From Carposina sasakii (Eukaryota > Arthropoda > Insecta > Lepidoptera > Carposinidae): a DNA stretch of 64,000 nt. How positions within the stretch are numbered: the stretch's first letter is position 1; each line of letters starts with the position of its first letter. This document shows positions 1-11,116 of this stretch, piece after piece. The stretch covers positions 7,006,001 through 7,070,000 of the forward strand of contig CP053157.1 of the NCBI GenBank assembly GCA_014607495.2, in the 5' to 3' direction. The notes beneath the pieces are model-generated. The model saw only the letters and a program-made list of their open reading frames with translations, did not search any database and was not told where the DNA came from. The position numbers and the translations under genes are program-made.

Positions 1-1
1 A

Positions 2-208
2 AATTACATATTATATGCCATCCATACCGATTTAACTTTTGATAGAAGAGTTAAACATAACTTAAGAAACTCCAATAAACTCGTGATACGTAGACCACGT
101 AATCAGTATGGTAACAAAACCATCTTATTTGAGGTAGCGCAGCTATACAATAACTTGCCTAACGAGATAAAGAAGCGCACTTACACTTACTTAAAGGAAG
201 TTATATAG
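2..208 (+). mobile_element. Non-LTR retrotransposon reverse transcriptase, C-terminal fragment
   Basis: Frame 2 is open from the window edge to a TAG at 206-208 and gives about 68 residues. They contain the pattern HNLRNSNKLVIRRPRNQYG followed by KTILFEVAQLYNNLPNEIKK. This is the usual C-terminal tail of CR1/Jockey-type reverse transcriptases: an N-L-R-x-x-N stretch, then an R-x-x-x-x-G-N-K stretch, then a 'xLYNxLPxEI' block. The 5' part lies outside the window. It may be a remnant rather than a live element. The family is inferred from the tail pattern only. Confidence 0.7.
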
Positions 209-1914
209 TCATTAACTACCTGTTTATAATCATCTAAAGTGTAACATATAAAGATACTCGTATCTGTGATAAGATATTAATCAGGTTTCTCGTACGGGCG
301 GGCCGATGAAGGTAGATAGATACCTATTTATGAAATGATTATTATGTATGTTTATTTTAAGTGAACTTGTTATTGGTTCATATAAGTAAATAAATTCTTT
401 AAACCTATATATGTACCTATCTACTTACTAATGAACAATTTTTATGTAAAATCTCCGTTAGTTCTTGTAAATGAGTCGAGTCGGGTGTTATATACAGGTA
501 TTAAATCCAGTGGAGAAATCGAACCGTATACGAAAATTTTTGTTTTTACTGACAACTTTGTGATCTTACCCTCTTTCTCTGTACAAAGTGACAGCATTAA
601 ACACAGGTCTTTCTTCCAAAACTGATTTTGATTTCATTTTTCAGCCTTTAAATTTCCATAAAACATAAACAGACTTGCACAAAAATGTATACAAACTCGA
701 TGTAGGCGCCACTATCGACGTAATAATCGAGCATGCCATCTTTTTTATTATGAATGTATTTTTCATCGCCAACTTCCAATAACTTGGTACCAAAACGTGT
801 CCATCGTTGTGGCTATAAACAACAATCTAGGTGACCCAGATTCTAGACTTCAAGTTAAACGCTAGGTTTCATAAAACACAAATTTCACGTTCAAGATAAG
901 ACAATGCCAAGTACTTATTTTAAGATCTCTCGAATGAATGAGGCGTGTGGAGCTTCAGAGAAAGTTCTTTTGATGTGGGTTGACAGCTTTCTGTAAGTAA
1001 TTTAGACCTTTTAGGTAATCTATAGGTATACATAGTAATATAATATTAAACATAATATGTGAAACCGGAGTTAGTTTTGTTAGTCTGACCTTTATAAAAC
1101 CAAGATATAGCTCCTAAGCACTACCCACAGAATAATACATAAATACGATTAGAATATATAATAAAAATATATTTTTCTTATTTCTTCTACCCTGTTCCCA
1201 TTCACTTGTGGTCAACGCATTAATTGTAATTCTTTATTGTGCACACCAAAGTTCATGGCATAGTAGTAAATAGAGAATTGTTAAATAAAATAGATAATGT
1301 AAAAAGTCCGTTTCTCTACTTTTACCAAAAAATATGAAAATTGCTATTTATAATTATACCAAACATCTATTCCTATAATGAGGCATACGTACGTAGGTAT
1401 ATTCATAACCTTAAATCTTTCCCCATAAGTGGAGACATTTGTAGGTTTAGGACATAGCGGAGTATGTACAAAACGTATCGCTTAAACTATAGTGTAACAT
1501 TTAAAAGCGGTCTGTGTCAGACATTTCGCAGAGTATTATCGTTCCGGAACAGTTTACAGGAAGCTTGCCAGGGTAATTCCACCGTCCACGTTTTAGTTTC
1601 AACATTATTAACTTTGGCCTTTAGTCTTGGCTAGTAAATTAGAAGCTTATTTTAATGTTACACAGCACTTATTTCCTATCTTCTCATTGGCTTCTTATTT
1701 TAAAGGAAAAAAAAAGAAAGTATAACGAACTCTAAATGTGGATGAGGCGAAAGAGCTATTATTACATTTATTAGATCAGAGATATGTTTCGCCAAAAAAT
1801 GTATCTTGTAAATTTTAATGTGTATATTATATTTATAACGTACTCAATGGGGATCTGATGATGATGCGCTATAATGACTCAAAAGGTGGTCTAGTGTGCT
1901 TGTACAGAGGAATA
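209..1914. other. No gene seen; AT-rich unique DNA
   Basis: Downstream of the retrotransposon tail, only short random open frames occur and no splice-linked coding signal was seen. No clear repeat copy was recognised, although small stretches may derive from the 3' untranslated part of the same element. Confidence 0.5.
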
Positions 1915-2066
1915 TACATACATACATATAGGTATATAAAATCAGGTTTCTTTCTTATTGGAGTAGGCAGAGATCACGGATCTCCATTTGCAAGAGTCCT
2001 GACACACCTCTTTCGCTTCATCTACTTTAATGATATTCTTCATGCACGCTCGTCGTTTAGGGTAAA
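1915..2066. repeat. Lepidopteran interspersed repeat ('gtaggcagag' type)
   Basis: Contains the pattern of TACATACA/CATATA simple sequence, then gagtaggcagagatcacgg, then a cctctttcgcttcatc block, then cttcatgcacgctcg. Order and words match a common moth intergenic repeat. Related copies starting with similar words lie at 16757-16945, 34929-34995 and 55884-56092. Classification beyond 'interspersed repeat' is not possible here. Confidence 0.5.
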
Positions 2067-2729
2067 GGATTATTCGTAAGTACCTAGCTTAAATAAATCT
2101 CTCATAATACTAGTTTAACGGAAAGCACACAATAATGAATGTCATAAAGTGACCTCACATGACCTAATAAATCAGAAAATTCAATAAAATTGCCCGCAAC
2201 CAACCCTTGCTCTTTTGATACGGGAATAAAGAGCTAATGTTGGAGGATATAAAGATTAATATCTTACATAGGAGACAGGTAACGTAATAATACGAAAGAA
2301 AAGGTAAATAAATGTTCTCTTGGTGTGAGGTCCCTTTCGCACCTAGGCCTCATTATCCCTTCTTTATCTCGAAATAACGTCGGCAACCGAGAGAGGCCAT
2401 AGTAAGTTTATACCCACCGGATGACTCCACTGTCTACGCCGAATCAAAGAACTTGGATCAGTAAATCAAATGGTTAGTGTTTCTTCACGGATTTGGTTTA
2501 ACTGGTTGGATTTTGGGTTTCTAATCAGGGTTACGCATTCCGATTATTCCCTGCCGTTACCCTTTTCTCATCGCCGTATAATTATTTGCTTGTAATAAGA
2601 TAACTCGATATCCGAATTTCATTATGAACCCATCCTCTGATTTCAAATCTTAAAATTTAAACTACAAAATTTAGGAGAGTTAGGGGAAATTGGCTTTTGG
2701 GCCACGGCCTACATTGCGCATACTGGGAA

Positions 2730-2835
2730 CACTATACTATACGCCATCCCTCCTGGCACACGCAGTCATAGAACTGAGCATAGAACGTTATATGACAGTG
2801 CGTGCCAGGAGCGTTGGCGTATAGTAGGTATAGTG
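2730..2835. mobile_element. Foldback/MITE-like element with long inverted repeats
   Basis: The left arm begins cactatactatacgcca and the right arm ends tggcgtatagtaggtatagtg. The arms stay complementary through a CCTGGCA/TGCCAGG block, so nearly the whole 106 bp folds on itself with small mismatches. There is no coding capacity. It is probably a non-autonomous DNA transposon or a foldback element. Confidence 0.55.
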
Positions 2836-3742
2836 GAAAACTTGGCCGCATGCATGGGTCAAAATACCACACAGATTCAATTTAGGTATCTAACTTACCC
2901 GTCATATTTTTTATCAAACTTTCCCACACACATAATTTTACTCTAAAATGAAAGAAATAAATGCATAATATCTATTTTAGACGGTACATAACAATTGAAT
3001 TAGTTACTTACAATGAAAGATGCACGTACAATCACAGTACAATGTATGTATACCTACTTCCATCCCATCTCATCCGAACCGGAATAATAACAGATGTAAA
3101 AATACAGATATTCCGATAGGTAGTATTTGGATTTGCAAAGGCGTGTAATGAGGTGTTTTTCGAGACGGTAAACACAAAAAAGATCTTGATAAGATTTTCG
3201 TACAATAGAATTGCTTTCTTGGATGAACACAATCAAAGGCAAAGATGTTCATAATTGTATAAGCTACGTCAACTTCGTTACAACGATAACAGCGTTTAGG
3301 ATATTACATTCTCTTCAAATATTGAAGACTAAAACGTCCTAAAAAAATTGTATTGTCATTTGGGTCGAATAATAATCGTTACATAATTTTCTTTAAATAA
3401 TGCAGTAGAAGTTAGGTTGGCAGTAGGTACACAAGATTTCTGTACCACATTTTATAAAAAATTGAGTGAGTAGTACAGATTTGGAGGATGTACCTCCATA
3501 CATACTCCATTTGTACCTATGTACAAATCTGAAGTCAACAGCATTTACAAATACGTTGAATATGTACTGCAGTTGAAAATAAAGACCGTATATATTCTAT
3601 TGCATGTTTAATAACTAAGAAAAACTTAAATTATGTGTTTTAACAACTTATGTGTAAACATTTTCTTATATAACGAATTGTGAAATAAAATTAAAATATG
3701 GCTTCTTTTAATATAAAACACTGTGCTTCAATTTCAGGAAAA
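2836..3742. other. 3' flank of the dynein intermediate chain gene
   Basis: No coding signal. On the minus strand an ATTAAA hexamer at 3707-3712 lies about 30 bases past the stop codon of the DNAI2-like gene and could act as its poly(A) signal. No AATAAA was found nearby. Confidence 0.4.
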
Positions 3743-5485
3743 TCAACGTGTACGCATTTTAGGAAGTTTTCCTTCAGAATCGGAGGACATACTTTGCATT
3801 CCTGCATATTTCTTAACATGTTCCACTGTTTTTCTATATTCGTCTTCAACTGTCCTTAGCAAAGCTTCTTCATCGAAGAAAACTTCTTTTGCTACTGCCT
3901 CATCTTCAGCTTTGAGTTTTAAACGAATTTCTTTTATCCTATTTTCTAAAATACGCTCCCTGTGAGTTTCCCTTTCATACATTTGCATCATATAATGTTT
4001 ATCATGGTCACTGGAAGTAACCAAATTTTCAGACAATGACAAAATCGTTAACATTCCTTTTGAATCACCAATAGCTACTAAAGACCCTTCTTCGTTAGGT
4101 TTTAGTTTTAATAAAGAATATTTAGATACCGGGAAAGTGAGAACAGGTTCTTTGTACCGACGCAACATATCCCAGAAGCGAAATTTACCATCACCACATA
4201 CAGCCATATAGCTAGAATATCTTTGTGGGCACCATACCACGTCATTCATAGTCTGATTATAGGAAGTGCCCGATACAATGGGTGAACTTAGCACCTCATC
4301 ACTCCAAATTTTAACAGAATAATCGCCACAAGTTAAAAACATCTTCGAAGTGCAGGGACTGCGATGGACTGCCATTACAGGACTATTATGTGCGTGAAAT
4401 ACAGAAGCCATTTTCTCATTATGCGATTTACCTTTACGATTGACATTTACTACTAAGCCAGTATCGGTGCCACATAAGAATTTTGTCGGAAAAGCCCTAT
4501 CGAATTGCAATGCACTTATACTTTCCGAGTATGAAAGGCAAGATGGTTCACCGGGATTAAGTAGAGGATTCATTATCAAACTTTCAGTGGGATGTGTTAA
4601 GTCACGATTATCCCACCACATGCATTGACCATCACTTGATCCAGAAAAAAACTCGTTGTTGAAACGGGAAGGTATATAAACTAATGAGGATATTGGCGCT
4701 AAGTGGGCTAAATGTATTTGACTTATAGCAACAGGCGCAATTGAAGCTCGTATATCAAAGATGCAAACCCTACCGTCTCTCAAACCTCCTACAATAATTG
4801 CAGGATGGACAGGAGAACAGCAAACTTGCCAACAAGGGACTGGTGGTTCCAACTTCATATAAGGAGTAACAGAATTATCAACACTCCACATTAAAAAATA
4901 ACTACTGTAGGGTCTAGGATGCAAGAAATATTGTCTGTCACAATAAGCAACAACTATTTTTGAATCTTCTTCTTGAGTCCAGCTAATGCAAGATACAGGT
5001 CGGTTTTCATCGTCATAGCAAACATTCATAGTTCTAAGTGATGGTTTTTCAACTGGTTCTTGATACGGCATTCGTTTGAAGTACATCGTATATAGATCAA
5101 TTGCATTGTTTTGATCAATATACTGTTTAACTCTAGGATAAACGCCTAAAACAGCAGATACGTAATCATCATCACGTTCAATACGTCTCCTGTAACGTGA
5201 AGTCATGTCTTCATCATTAAAGTTAATATCTTTAGCCCAACCACCTTCAGCGTGATTAATTCCTAGTTCTTGATATTTTATAACTTTTGTATTAGCATAG
5301 TGTTCACTTTTAGAAATAGTTGCTTGTACCTCATGGTGTACCGGGTTTCGTAAGATAAATTGTTTTTGTAGAGATTCATCACATGATATAGAGTCCAGCA
5401 AGTAAGGTCCTGCCATACAAAACAATGGCTGTCTCCCAAAAGACTTGCGACTTTTTATATAGGTGAAAGTAAGTTGTTTACTCAT
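3743..5485 (-). CDS. DNAI2: Axonemal dynein intermediate chain 2 (DNAI2-like), intronless
   Basis: This 580-residue protein resembles the outer-arm axonemal dynein intermediate chain DNAI2 (Chlamydomonas IC69/ODA6). Members pair with DNAI1 and anchor heavy chains and light chains at the tail of the outer dynein arm in cilia and sperm flagella. The N-terminus (1-150) has the family blocks 'RNPVHHEVQATISKSEH' (46-62), 'NHAEGGWAKDIN' (77-88) and 'QNNAIDLY' (125-132). WD-repeat blades follow at about 165-490, for example 'GGLRDGRVCIFDIR' (233-246), 'GSSDGQCMWWDNR' (282-294), 'TCGDYSVKIWSDE' (385-397) and 'VCGDGKFRFWD' (429-439). A charged helix likely to be a coiled coil follows at 503-560. The length is close to the family norm. 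The ATG at 5483-5485 has A at -3. The whole protein lies in one exon, so it could be a retrocopy or a naturally intronless moth gene. In insects motile cilia are almost limited to sperm and sensory neurons, so testis expression is expected (inference). Confidence 0.93.
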   Translation of the reverse strand: MSKQLTFTYIKSRKSFGRQPLFCMAGPYLLDSISCDESLQKQFILRNPVHHEVQATISKSEHYANTKVIKYQELGINHAEGGWAKDINFNDEDMTSRYRRRIERDDDYVSAVLGVYPRVKQYIDQNNAIDLYTMYFKRMPYQEPVEKPSLRTMNVCYDDENRPVSCISWTQEEDSKIVVAYCDRQYFLHPRPYSSYFLMWSVDNSVTPYMKLEPPVPCWQVCCSPVHPAIIVGGLRDGRVCIFDIRASIAPVAISQIHLAHLAPISSLVYIPSRFNNEFFSGSSDGQCMWWDNRDLTHPTESLIMNPLLNPGEPSCLSYSESISALQFDRAFPTKFLCGTDTGLVVNVNRKGKSHNEKMASVFHAHNSPVMAVHRSPCTSKMFLTCGDYSVKIWSDEVLSSPIVSGTSYNQTMNDVVWCPQRYSSYMAVCGDGKFRFWDMLRRYKEPVLTFPVSKYSLLKLKPNEEGSLVAIGDSKGMLTILSLSENLVTSSDHDKHYMMQMYERETHRERILENRIKEIRLKLKAEDEAVAKEVFFDEEALLRTVEDEYRKTVEHVKKYAGMQSMSSDSEGKLPKMRTR

Positions 5486-7624
5486 TTTGACTAATAAAAC
5501 TAATTATTGCTTTAATTAAAATTATCATAAAATTAAAATACTATCGGATCACCAACTGACAGTTTTGGTTAAAAAAAATATTATATTTTATTTATTGTCT
5601 TATCTATATTGGCTTTGGTATCAATAAAAAAAGAAGAAATTCAGACTCTTTCACATTTTCCCTGGCATCAAGTTTATTTTTATCATTGGTATTAGTTCCA
5701 GTTAATTCTCCCTGAATGCATGAATGATCCACCTTAACTCATTCCTGTAAAAACCATTAACTATTACATAGAAGAAAACAAAAATAAGGGTTTCGGCGCA
5801 TTTCCAAGACAATCGACCTCGTGGGAAATTCGTACAGACGTCGCTCTACACTTTACTGCGCGAAGAACATTTAGCGAAATTATTTGCTCGTCGTAAAATA
5901 GTGCTCAGAGGGTCTTTCGCTCTATCTCCAGACTTCATTGCTAACTCATTTACCATGAATACTGTTACGTTCTTGCCATTTCAGAGGTAATACCATTTAG
6001 AATGAATGTCTCTTTACCTCTGGGGCCTGCTTTTCGCGTCCGTCGACTGTCTATGTCACGGAATAACTAAAAGGTGGGCCTAAATTCAAGCTGTTTATTC
6101 ATACAAATTGCGTATTTTCAGATGAATCTGACAGCACATTTTCGTAGAAGCTTAACTTACTGCCATTGCTAGCTTTTCGAGTTCTCGGGAGCCAGTTTCG
6201 AGTGTACGTGAGAACTGTGCTCCAGTAGTATGATGATGTCAGGTTATGTTTATTATACTACCTACCTACACATACAAATACCTATTTATAGTGCTTGGTT
6301 TAGTGTAGATATAAATTTTAAATCCACCTATGAAAATAATTTTATAATGGAATTTTTAGACTAACTTATAACATTAGGCGTGATTATATGTATGTATGTA
6401 TGTTAAACATATAAACCACTTTAAAGAGGTAGCTGCATAGAGGCCGTAAAAATATAGAGTGCAGTAAGTCAATTTCTCTTCCTTTAAGGATAATGCACTT
6501 ACGTAATATAAGTTGCCACAACTAATTAAAGCAGCTTTTTGGTTTCTAACAACTAAAATATGAAATAACTCATTTAGTGTGGTATTTAGTTTATGGTATT
6601 TTATACCTATGTAAGCTTGTTATGTGATGAACAAGTTAATTAAGTTCTTTATTACGGGCATGTGTCGAATACAGCCAAATTCATTTACATTTCTTAATTG
6701 GCCCTTGCTATTTTTACGCACGTGAAAATGTATGTAATTTATCACGGGAGCTACTTCGTATTAAAGTTTAGAAAGACTAAATAAAATCAAATCTCCATAC
6801 TCTTCCACAAGATTATCTTTAATAAGATGGGTTAGGTTATCTCAAAAATATAAATTAAATACCATGTTTACCTCAACCAGAATTCGAATTCAGCACCTTT
6901 AGTTCCACTAACAGGGTCAATTACGTTAAAAGCTATAATACGCAAAAAGGTCTAACTAAATACGACTAAATACAGCAAACGCCTACTCTACTCGTATATA
7001 TCTAATAGTTAATTGTTTGTCTTCATGTCGTAGCGGTCTTTGTGTTCGCCGACGCTTGTGACTTCTAATGAAAATATTTCATTATCCCGCTTCACTATAT
7101 GAGAACATTTAGTACCCGTAAAATAAGCAATTTGGATCTCTATCACTAAGATATAAGATTCAATTGGACTCACAGATATAGCGTATTTTCGCTATTTGGA
7201 GACTTGTTTTTCGTCGTAATTACGTTTTCTCTTTGCGTAGACATTATTATATAAGTGTATTGTGTTCTGTATTTTCTACTTATATGAATAACGGTGTTGT
7301 TCTGGGTTCATAAAATAACAATAGATGGAACAATTTATTAATATCATAAGTTACTTATAATAATAATATTTCCAGAATATCCTTCTTTTTATTCACTTGT
7401 TAAGATCACAATTAATATCTACAACTACAAAAAAATATTCAAGACTGCATATTTTCATATAATCTACGTTAGGGGCCCAATTTTTGTGTTATGAAAATTT
7501 ATTGTTTAGCAATTGCGAACCATTCGTTCTATAAGGTATTTAGGTAAAACTTGCAAATCACAATAAGAAAAAATGTCGGTAAAGCACAATAGCTCACGGA
7601 AAAGTTTTTAAGTATACCTTTTTT
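5486..7624. other. 5' flank and intergenic DNA, no gene seen
   Basis: The stretch upstream of the DNAI2-like gene is AT-rich with a less AT-rich part at about 5790-6200. No long open frame with coding character and no clear repeat copy was recognised. The promoter of the DNAI2-like gene should lie near 5486-5700, but no specific box can be defended. Confidence 0.4.
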
Positions 7625-7679
7625 CCCACTCGGGTGAAGAATTTTTTCCATTTTCTTTATTAATAATTTTATAATATAT
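7625..7679 (+). mobile_element. SINE, 5'-truncated copy
   Basis: From cccactcgggtgaag onward, about 55 bp are identical to the tail of the SINE at 7859-7970, including the run up to ttttataatatat. The tRNA-like head is missing, as expected for incomplete reverse transcription. The two copies lie about 235 bp apart in the same orientation. Confidence 0.7.
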
Positions 7680-7858
7680 AATATCTTGACTACGATAAAT
7701 TTATAAAAACACTTCTCCATTAATATAATCCGTTAGGATATGGTTGATCGTTTCATCTTTAAACATTGTGCTGAGGGATTAGCTTTGCTTGCCGAGATTT
7801 GGCTAGTGTATAGTTATCGGGATGAAAAATAACGTTGCCAATATGTAATTTAGAAAAG

Positions 7859-7970
7859 GCCCGGTAGCTTAGTGGTTAGAGCGGCTGGCACGGTTTGCAG
7901 TGGTCTTGGGTTCGATTCCCACTCGGGTGAAGAATTTTTTCCATTTTCTTTATTAATAATTTTATAATAT
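7859..7970 (+). mobile_element. tRNA-derived SINE with intact pol III A and B boxes
   Basis: The head (7859-7932) is tRNA-like: gcccggtagcttagtggtt contains a perfect A box (TAGCTTAGTGG), and gggttcgattccc at about 7908-7920 is a perfect B box. A short AT-rich tail ends in ttttataatatat. The 3' acceptor strand pairs with the 5' strand only with wobbles, and a clean anticodon arm is not evident, so this is a SINE rather than a functional tRNA gene. Tail copies occur at 7625-7679 and 25387-25430. Confidence 0.75.
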
Positions 7971-8585
7971 ATCTTTTTTGTTTTAATAGTAATAATAAGA
8001 AGTATTAAAGATTGTATTATCCGACTGAATGTGTGATACTTTACAAAAAATATAATTTGTTCTTTAGAACATTGGCTAAATTGAAGGAAATCCTTTGCCA
8101 ATCCAAATGTGCAGTTAAAATGTTCGGCAGCGAAAAAAGGATCGTAAAAAAATCATAAACTCAACTTTTCCCCTTCTGCTATTCCGATCACGTCCTGCGA
8201 GCAAGATCACGTTCCTCTTTGTTTTTTTATGTAAGTATATAATCTGTGATATTTTATTGTCCATCTGCTACACATGTGTGTCTGATAAATGGCGAGATCT
8301 CGAAAACAAACGTGAAATATTGATGCGTGTAAATTACATCAATTTTTTTCTTTTTTCCCGCGAAACTGAGTGAACATTTCGTAATGTGTTAACACTCGTC
8401 ATGCGAAGGTGGCTGGTATCAATAAATGTTAATGTAATTTTTTGAGGCAATTAGAAACACTAAGCTGTAGATATTATTTGTGCACGTAATGTTTTATCCT
8501 ATATATTTACAAAACATGTGTACCTACATATAAACGAATCGTGAATATTATTAGCAGATATTTTTATGGCATAATAATCTCTATT
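7971..8585. other. No gene seen
   Basis: AT-rich with one less AT-rich patch near 8160-8220. Nothing recognisable as a gene or repeat. Confidence 0.4.
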
Positions 8586-8722
8586 ATACGGACGACCTGG
8601 CCAAGATCGCGGGCGTCGTTTGGATGCAGGCTGCTTCTGACCGGTCGGAGTGAAGGTTGTTGGGGGAGGCCTATGTCCAACAGTGGACTTCTCAGGGCTG
8701 TAAATGATGATGATGAGAAATC
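8586..8722 (+). mobile_element. Non-LTR retrotransposon 3' end
   Basis: Translation from 8592 reads DDLAKIAGVVWMQAASDR, then a stop, then RLLGEAYVQQWTSQG, then a stop and a (TGA)n run. This is the C-terminus of the endonuclease/reverse-transcriptase polyprotein of moth LINEs (RTE-like), recognisable by the 'GEAYVQQWT' tail and the short-repeat 3' end. An in-frame stop shows that it is dead. A second, longer copy is at 52441-52655. Confidence 0.7.
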
Positions 8723-9947
8723 TCTATAAAACTACTGAACCAAATACTCTCTGTCCCCATCTATTAATTCATGCTATTAGGTACATACATTATATTATTA
8801 TAACGGTTAGTTAAAGCACTTTTGACTGAAAACGATGCTCTCAATGTACCATTAACGTATCAATTATTCTTTATACGTTCATGCTTAGTACATGATATTT
8901 GTGAGGGACAGCATTTGCCACTTACGGATTATGGTCAAGGAGAAACTTCCATCAGTGCCATATGATCTTTGGATATACGTTCGAATATCTTAACTACCTT
9001 ATTCTATGTTTAGTTTATAATATTGAATTCTAAATGTTATAAGTAACCAAAATAAAGCCATGAAATTCTGAAAATATACAAGCATAAAGACCAATTTAAT
9101 TGTATATTTATATTTATTGTATACCAGAGTTTTTATTCAATGGCAGGTAAAGTCGCATACTTTAAAAATTTACTAGTTATTTTTTCTTGCCCGTGAGGAT
9201 TTCGGAAAACACTTCTAAACCTAGGTATATAATTCACTAGCTATATAATTCACTAGCTCAAGTAGGTACACAATAAAAAGGACAATAGTATATAAAAAGT
9301 ACCAACATGGCGTAAAACGAAGTAACCTAATTTCTCTATCAACTGTAAAACTGGAACATTTTCAAGTGTCACGACAGAATCCAGAAGAGATTATTGACAC
9401 AGGCTCTATCTGGACTGGGGAGCGCAAACAAAACTGTTTATTGAACTTCACTGAGTTTGCCCAGAGATCAGTTGTATGTAACATCAATATGGATCCCCCT
9501 TAGGAATACTCGAGGCTATGATGGACAAAGCCGCAATGGGCATTGGTATTTTGTAAAAAAAAAACGTTTTCTTTTGTATCGATACTTACAATAGTCCAAT
9601 TACGCCAATTATCCTCATAGATGTTGACCGAAATGTATGTGGACCGAAGTGTGCTTAGGTACTGCCATTTTTTGGGCATAATCATTATGCTTAACAATTT
9701 GGAGATCGATAATGAAACCAGTAGGAAATCCAAGTTGCGCTTTGTGCGTTTTATAGCGAGGTGCACCACTGGCAGATAAGGTTGACGTTGGGTTGCATTT
9801 CCGGAATAGGGTACCTAGCCAGAACTTCACGATTATTATACATTTATCTCAATGATCTGACAAGTTGCTAACATGAGAGAGAATTTCCCAATTATTAAGT
9901 CGATGGTGGGCGAACCCTTGATGGAAATTTGAACTTCCGAATAGTAA
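8723..9947. other. Intergenic DNA with a short tandem duplication
   Basis: No gene seen. At about 9222-9258 an 18-bp unit (tatataattcactagc) is present twice in tandem. The words ggtgggcgaacccttgatgg at about 9907 recur at about 51395, a hint of an old shared repeat. Open frames at 9500-9830 look random. Confidence 0.4.
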
Positions 9948-10040
9948 TATTTATTTAGTCGACTCTTACGACATGCACGGTAGGCGATGCAGCTGGTATA
10001 TTCTAATGCAGCGTCGCATCAGCACAGGAAAACACTACAT
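9948..10040. repeat. Interspersed repeat, partial copy ('cgactcttacgacatgc' family)
   Basis: Carries the words gtcgactcttacgacatgcac, ggcgatgcagctgg and cgcatcagcacaggaaa in the order seen in a repeat family found at least seven more times in this window, for example 21433-21612, 37140-37370 and 57060-57236. These copies are moderately diverged. The family is a common moth intergenic repeat of unknown class. Confidence 0.6.
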
Positions 10041-11116
10041 AATTACGTATACAGCTGAAATTAGAAATAAAATAACTGGTAAATATTATAGGTACTAAGA
10101 AATAACATAATGTCTGCGAAGTACAAACTCAATCAGAAGAAGCCAGCTCGCTCCTAAGCAAGTTAAAGAACATCGAGCCTTTGCAAAATCAGACATAATT
10201 CATATTTCGTCTTACCTTCTCGAAGTTATTTCAAATTAAATATGACTTAAGAAAGTTGGTAGGGTATAATTTAAGAGAAAAATATATTTGACGGTTCATG
10301 TAAAAACAGCGAGTAAAAATGTTTTTTTTTGAGAATTGATTTCCCAAATTGTAATTGTAAAAAAAGACTAAAATAAAACAAGTTGAATCTAATTTTGTTA
10401 ATAAATAAGTCAAGACCGTTATTTTATTAATTAATATTTTCCACTTCAAATTAGAAGGTCCATAATTAATTTCAATCCATTTGATTCTATATTCCGCACG
10501 TTTCAAATTCTAATATTAATAAGAGACCTAAACAAACTGTTTATTAATATCTCAAGGGACAATCGTGGTAAAGGATGATAGACAGTCTATACCATGTGTA
10601 CTGGCCTAAATGTACAAATATGTATTTCAAATATAAAGTTATATGATGTATCACAAACTTAAATGATATTTTGAACAAAATTGTAAGTAACCAGTTTTCT
10701 ATACTTACAAAACCATTGCATTTAACGTGAGATGGTTAAATTAAATATTTTTGAGATTAAGATTAACTAGGTACTAATGCGTTCTTATAATTGAAACCAA
10801 ATTATATTTTCATGTTTTTTTATATATAAGTAATTTTAATTTTGAAGTAGCAGTAGGAACGGCTTGTCTTTCCGTCCTTCCTGTCGTTCGTCTTTCCAAC
10901 CATGAAAAAGTTTAATTTCAAATAAATTATCGGGTTCCTGCCTGACCCAAATGGAATAGCTACTAGCAGATGCTATTAAACAGAAGATTAGCATCAGTGA
11001 TCTATTAAGTTTAGTGAAAACGGTCGTTTATGCTTTATTAGCGTGCTATTTGGAATAATTTTTCAAAGACTATAGTAGGATACTCAACCTCACGTACATA
11101 CTGTTATTATTATGGA
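10041..11116. other. No gene seen
   Basis: AT-rich unique sequence. Short open frames lack coding character. Confidence 0.4.

Noticed and set aside
7859..7932. Functional tRNA gene
   Set aside because: The A and B boxes are good, but the acceptor stem needs wobbles, no clean anticodon arm forms, and the sequence continues into a tail repeated elsewhere. It is a SINE head.
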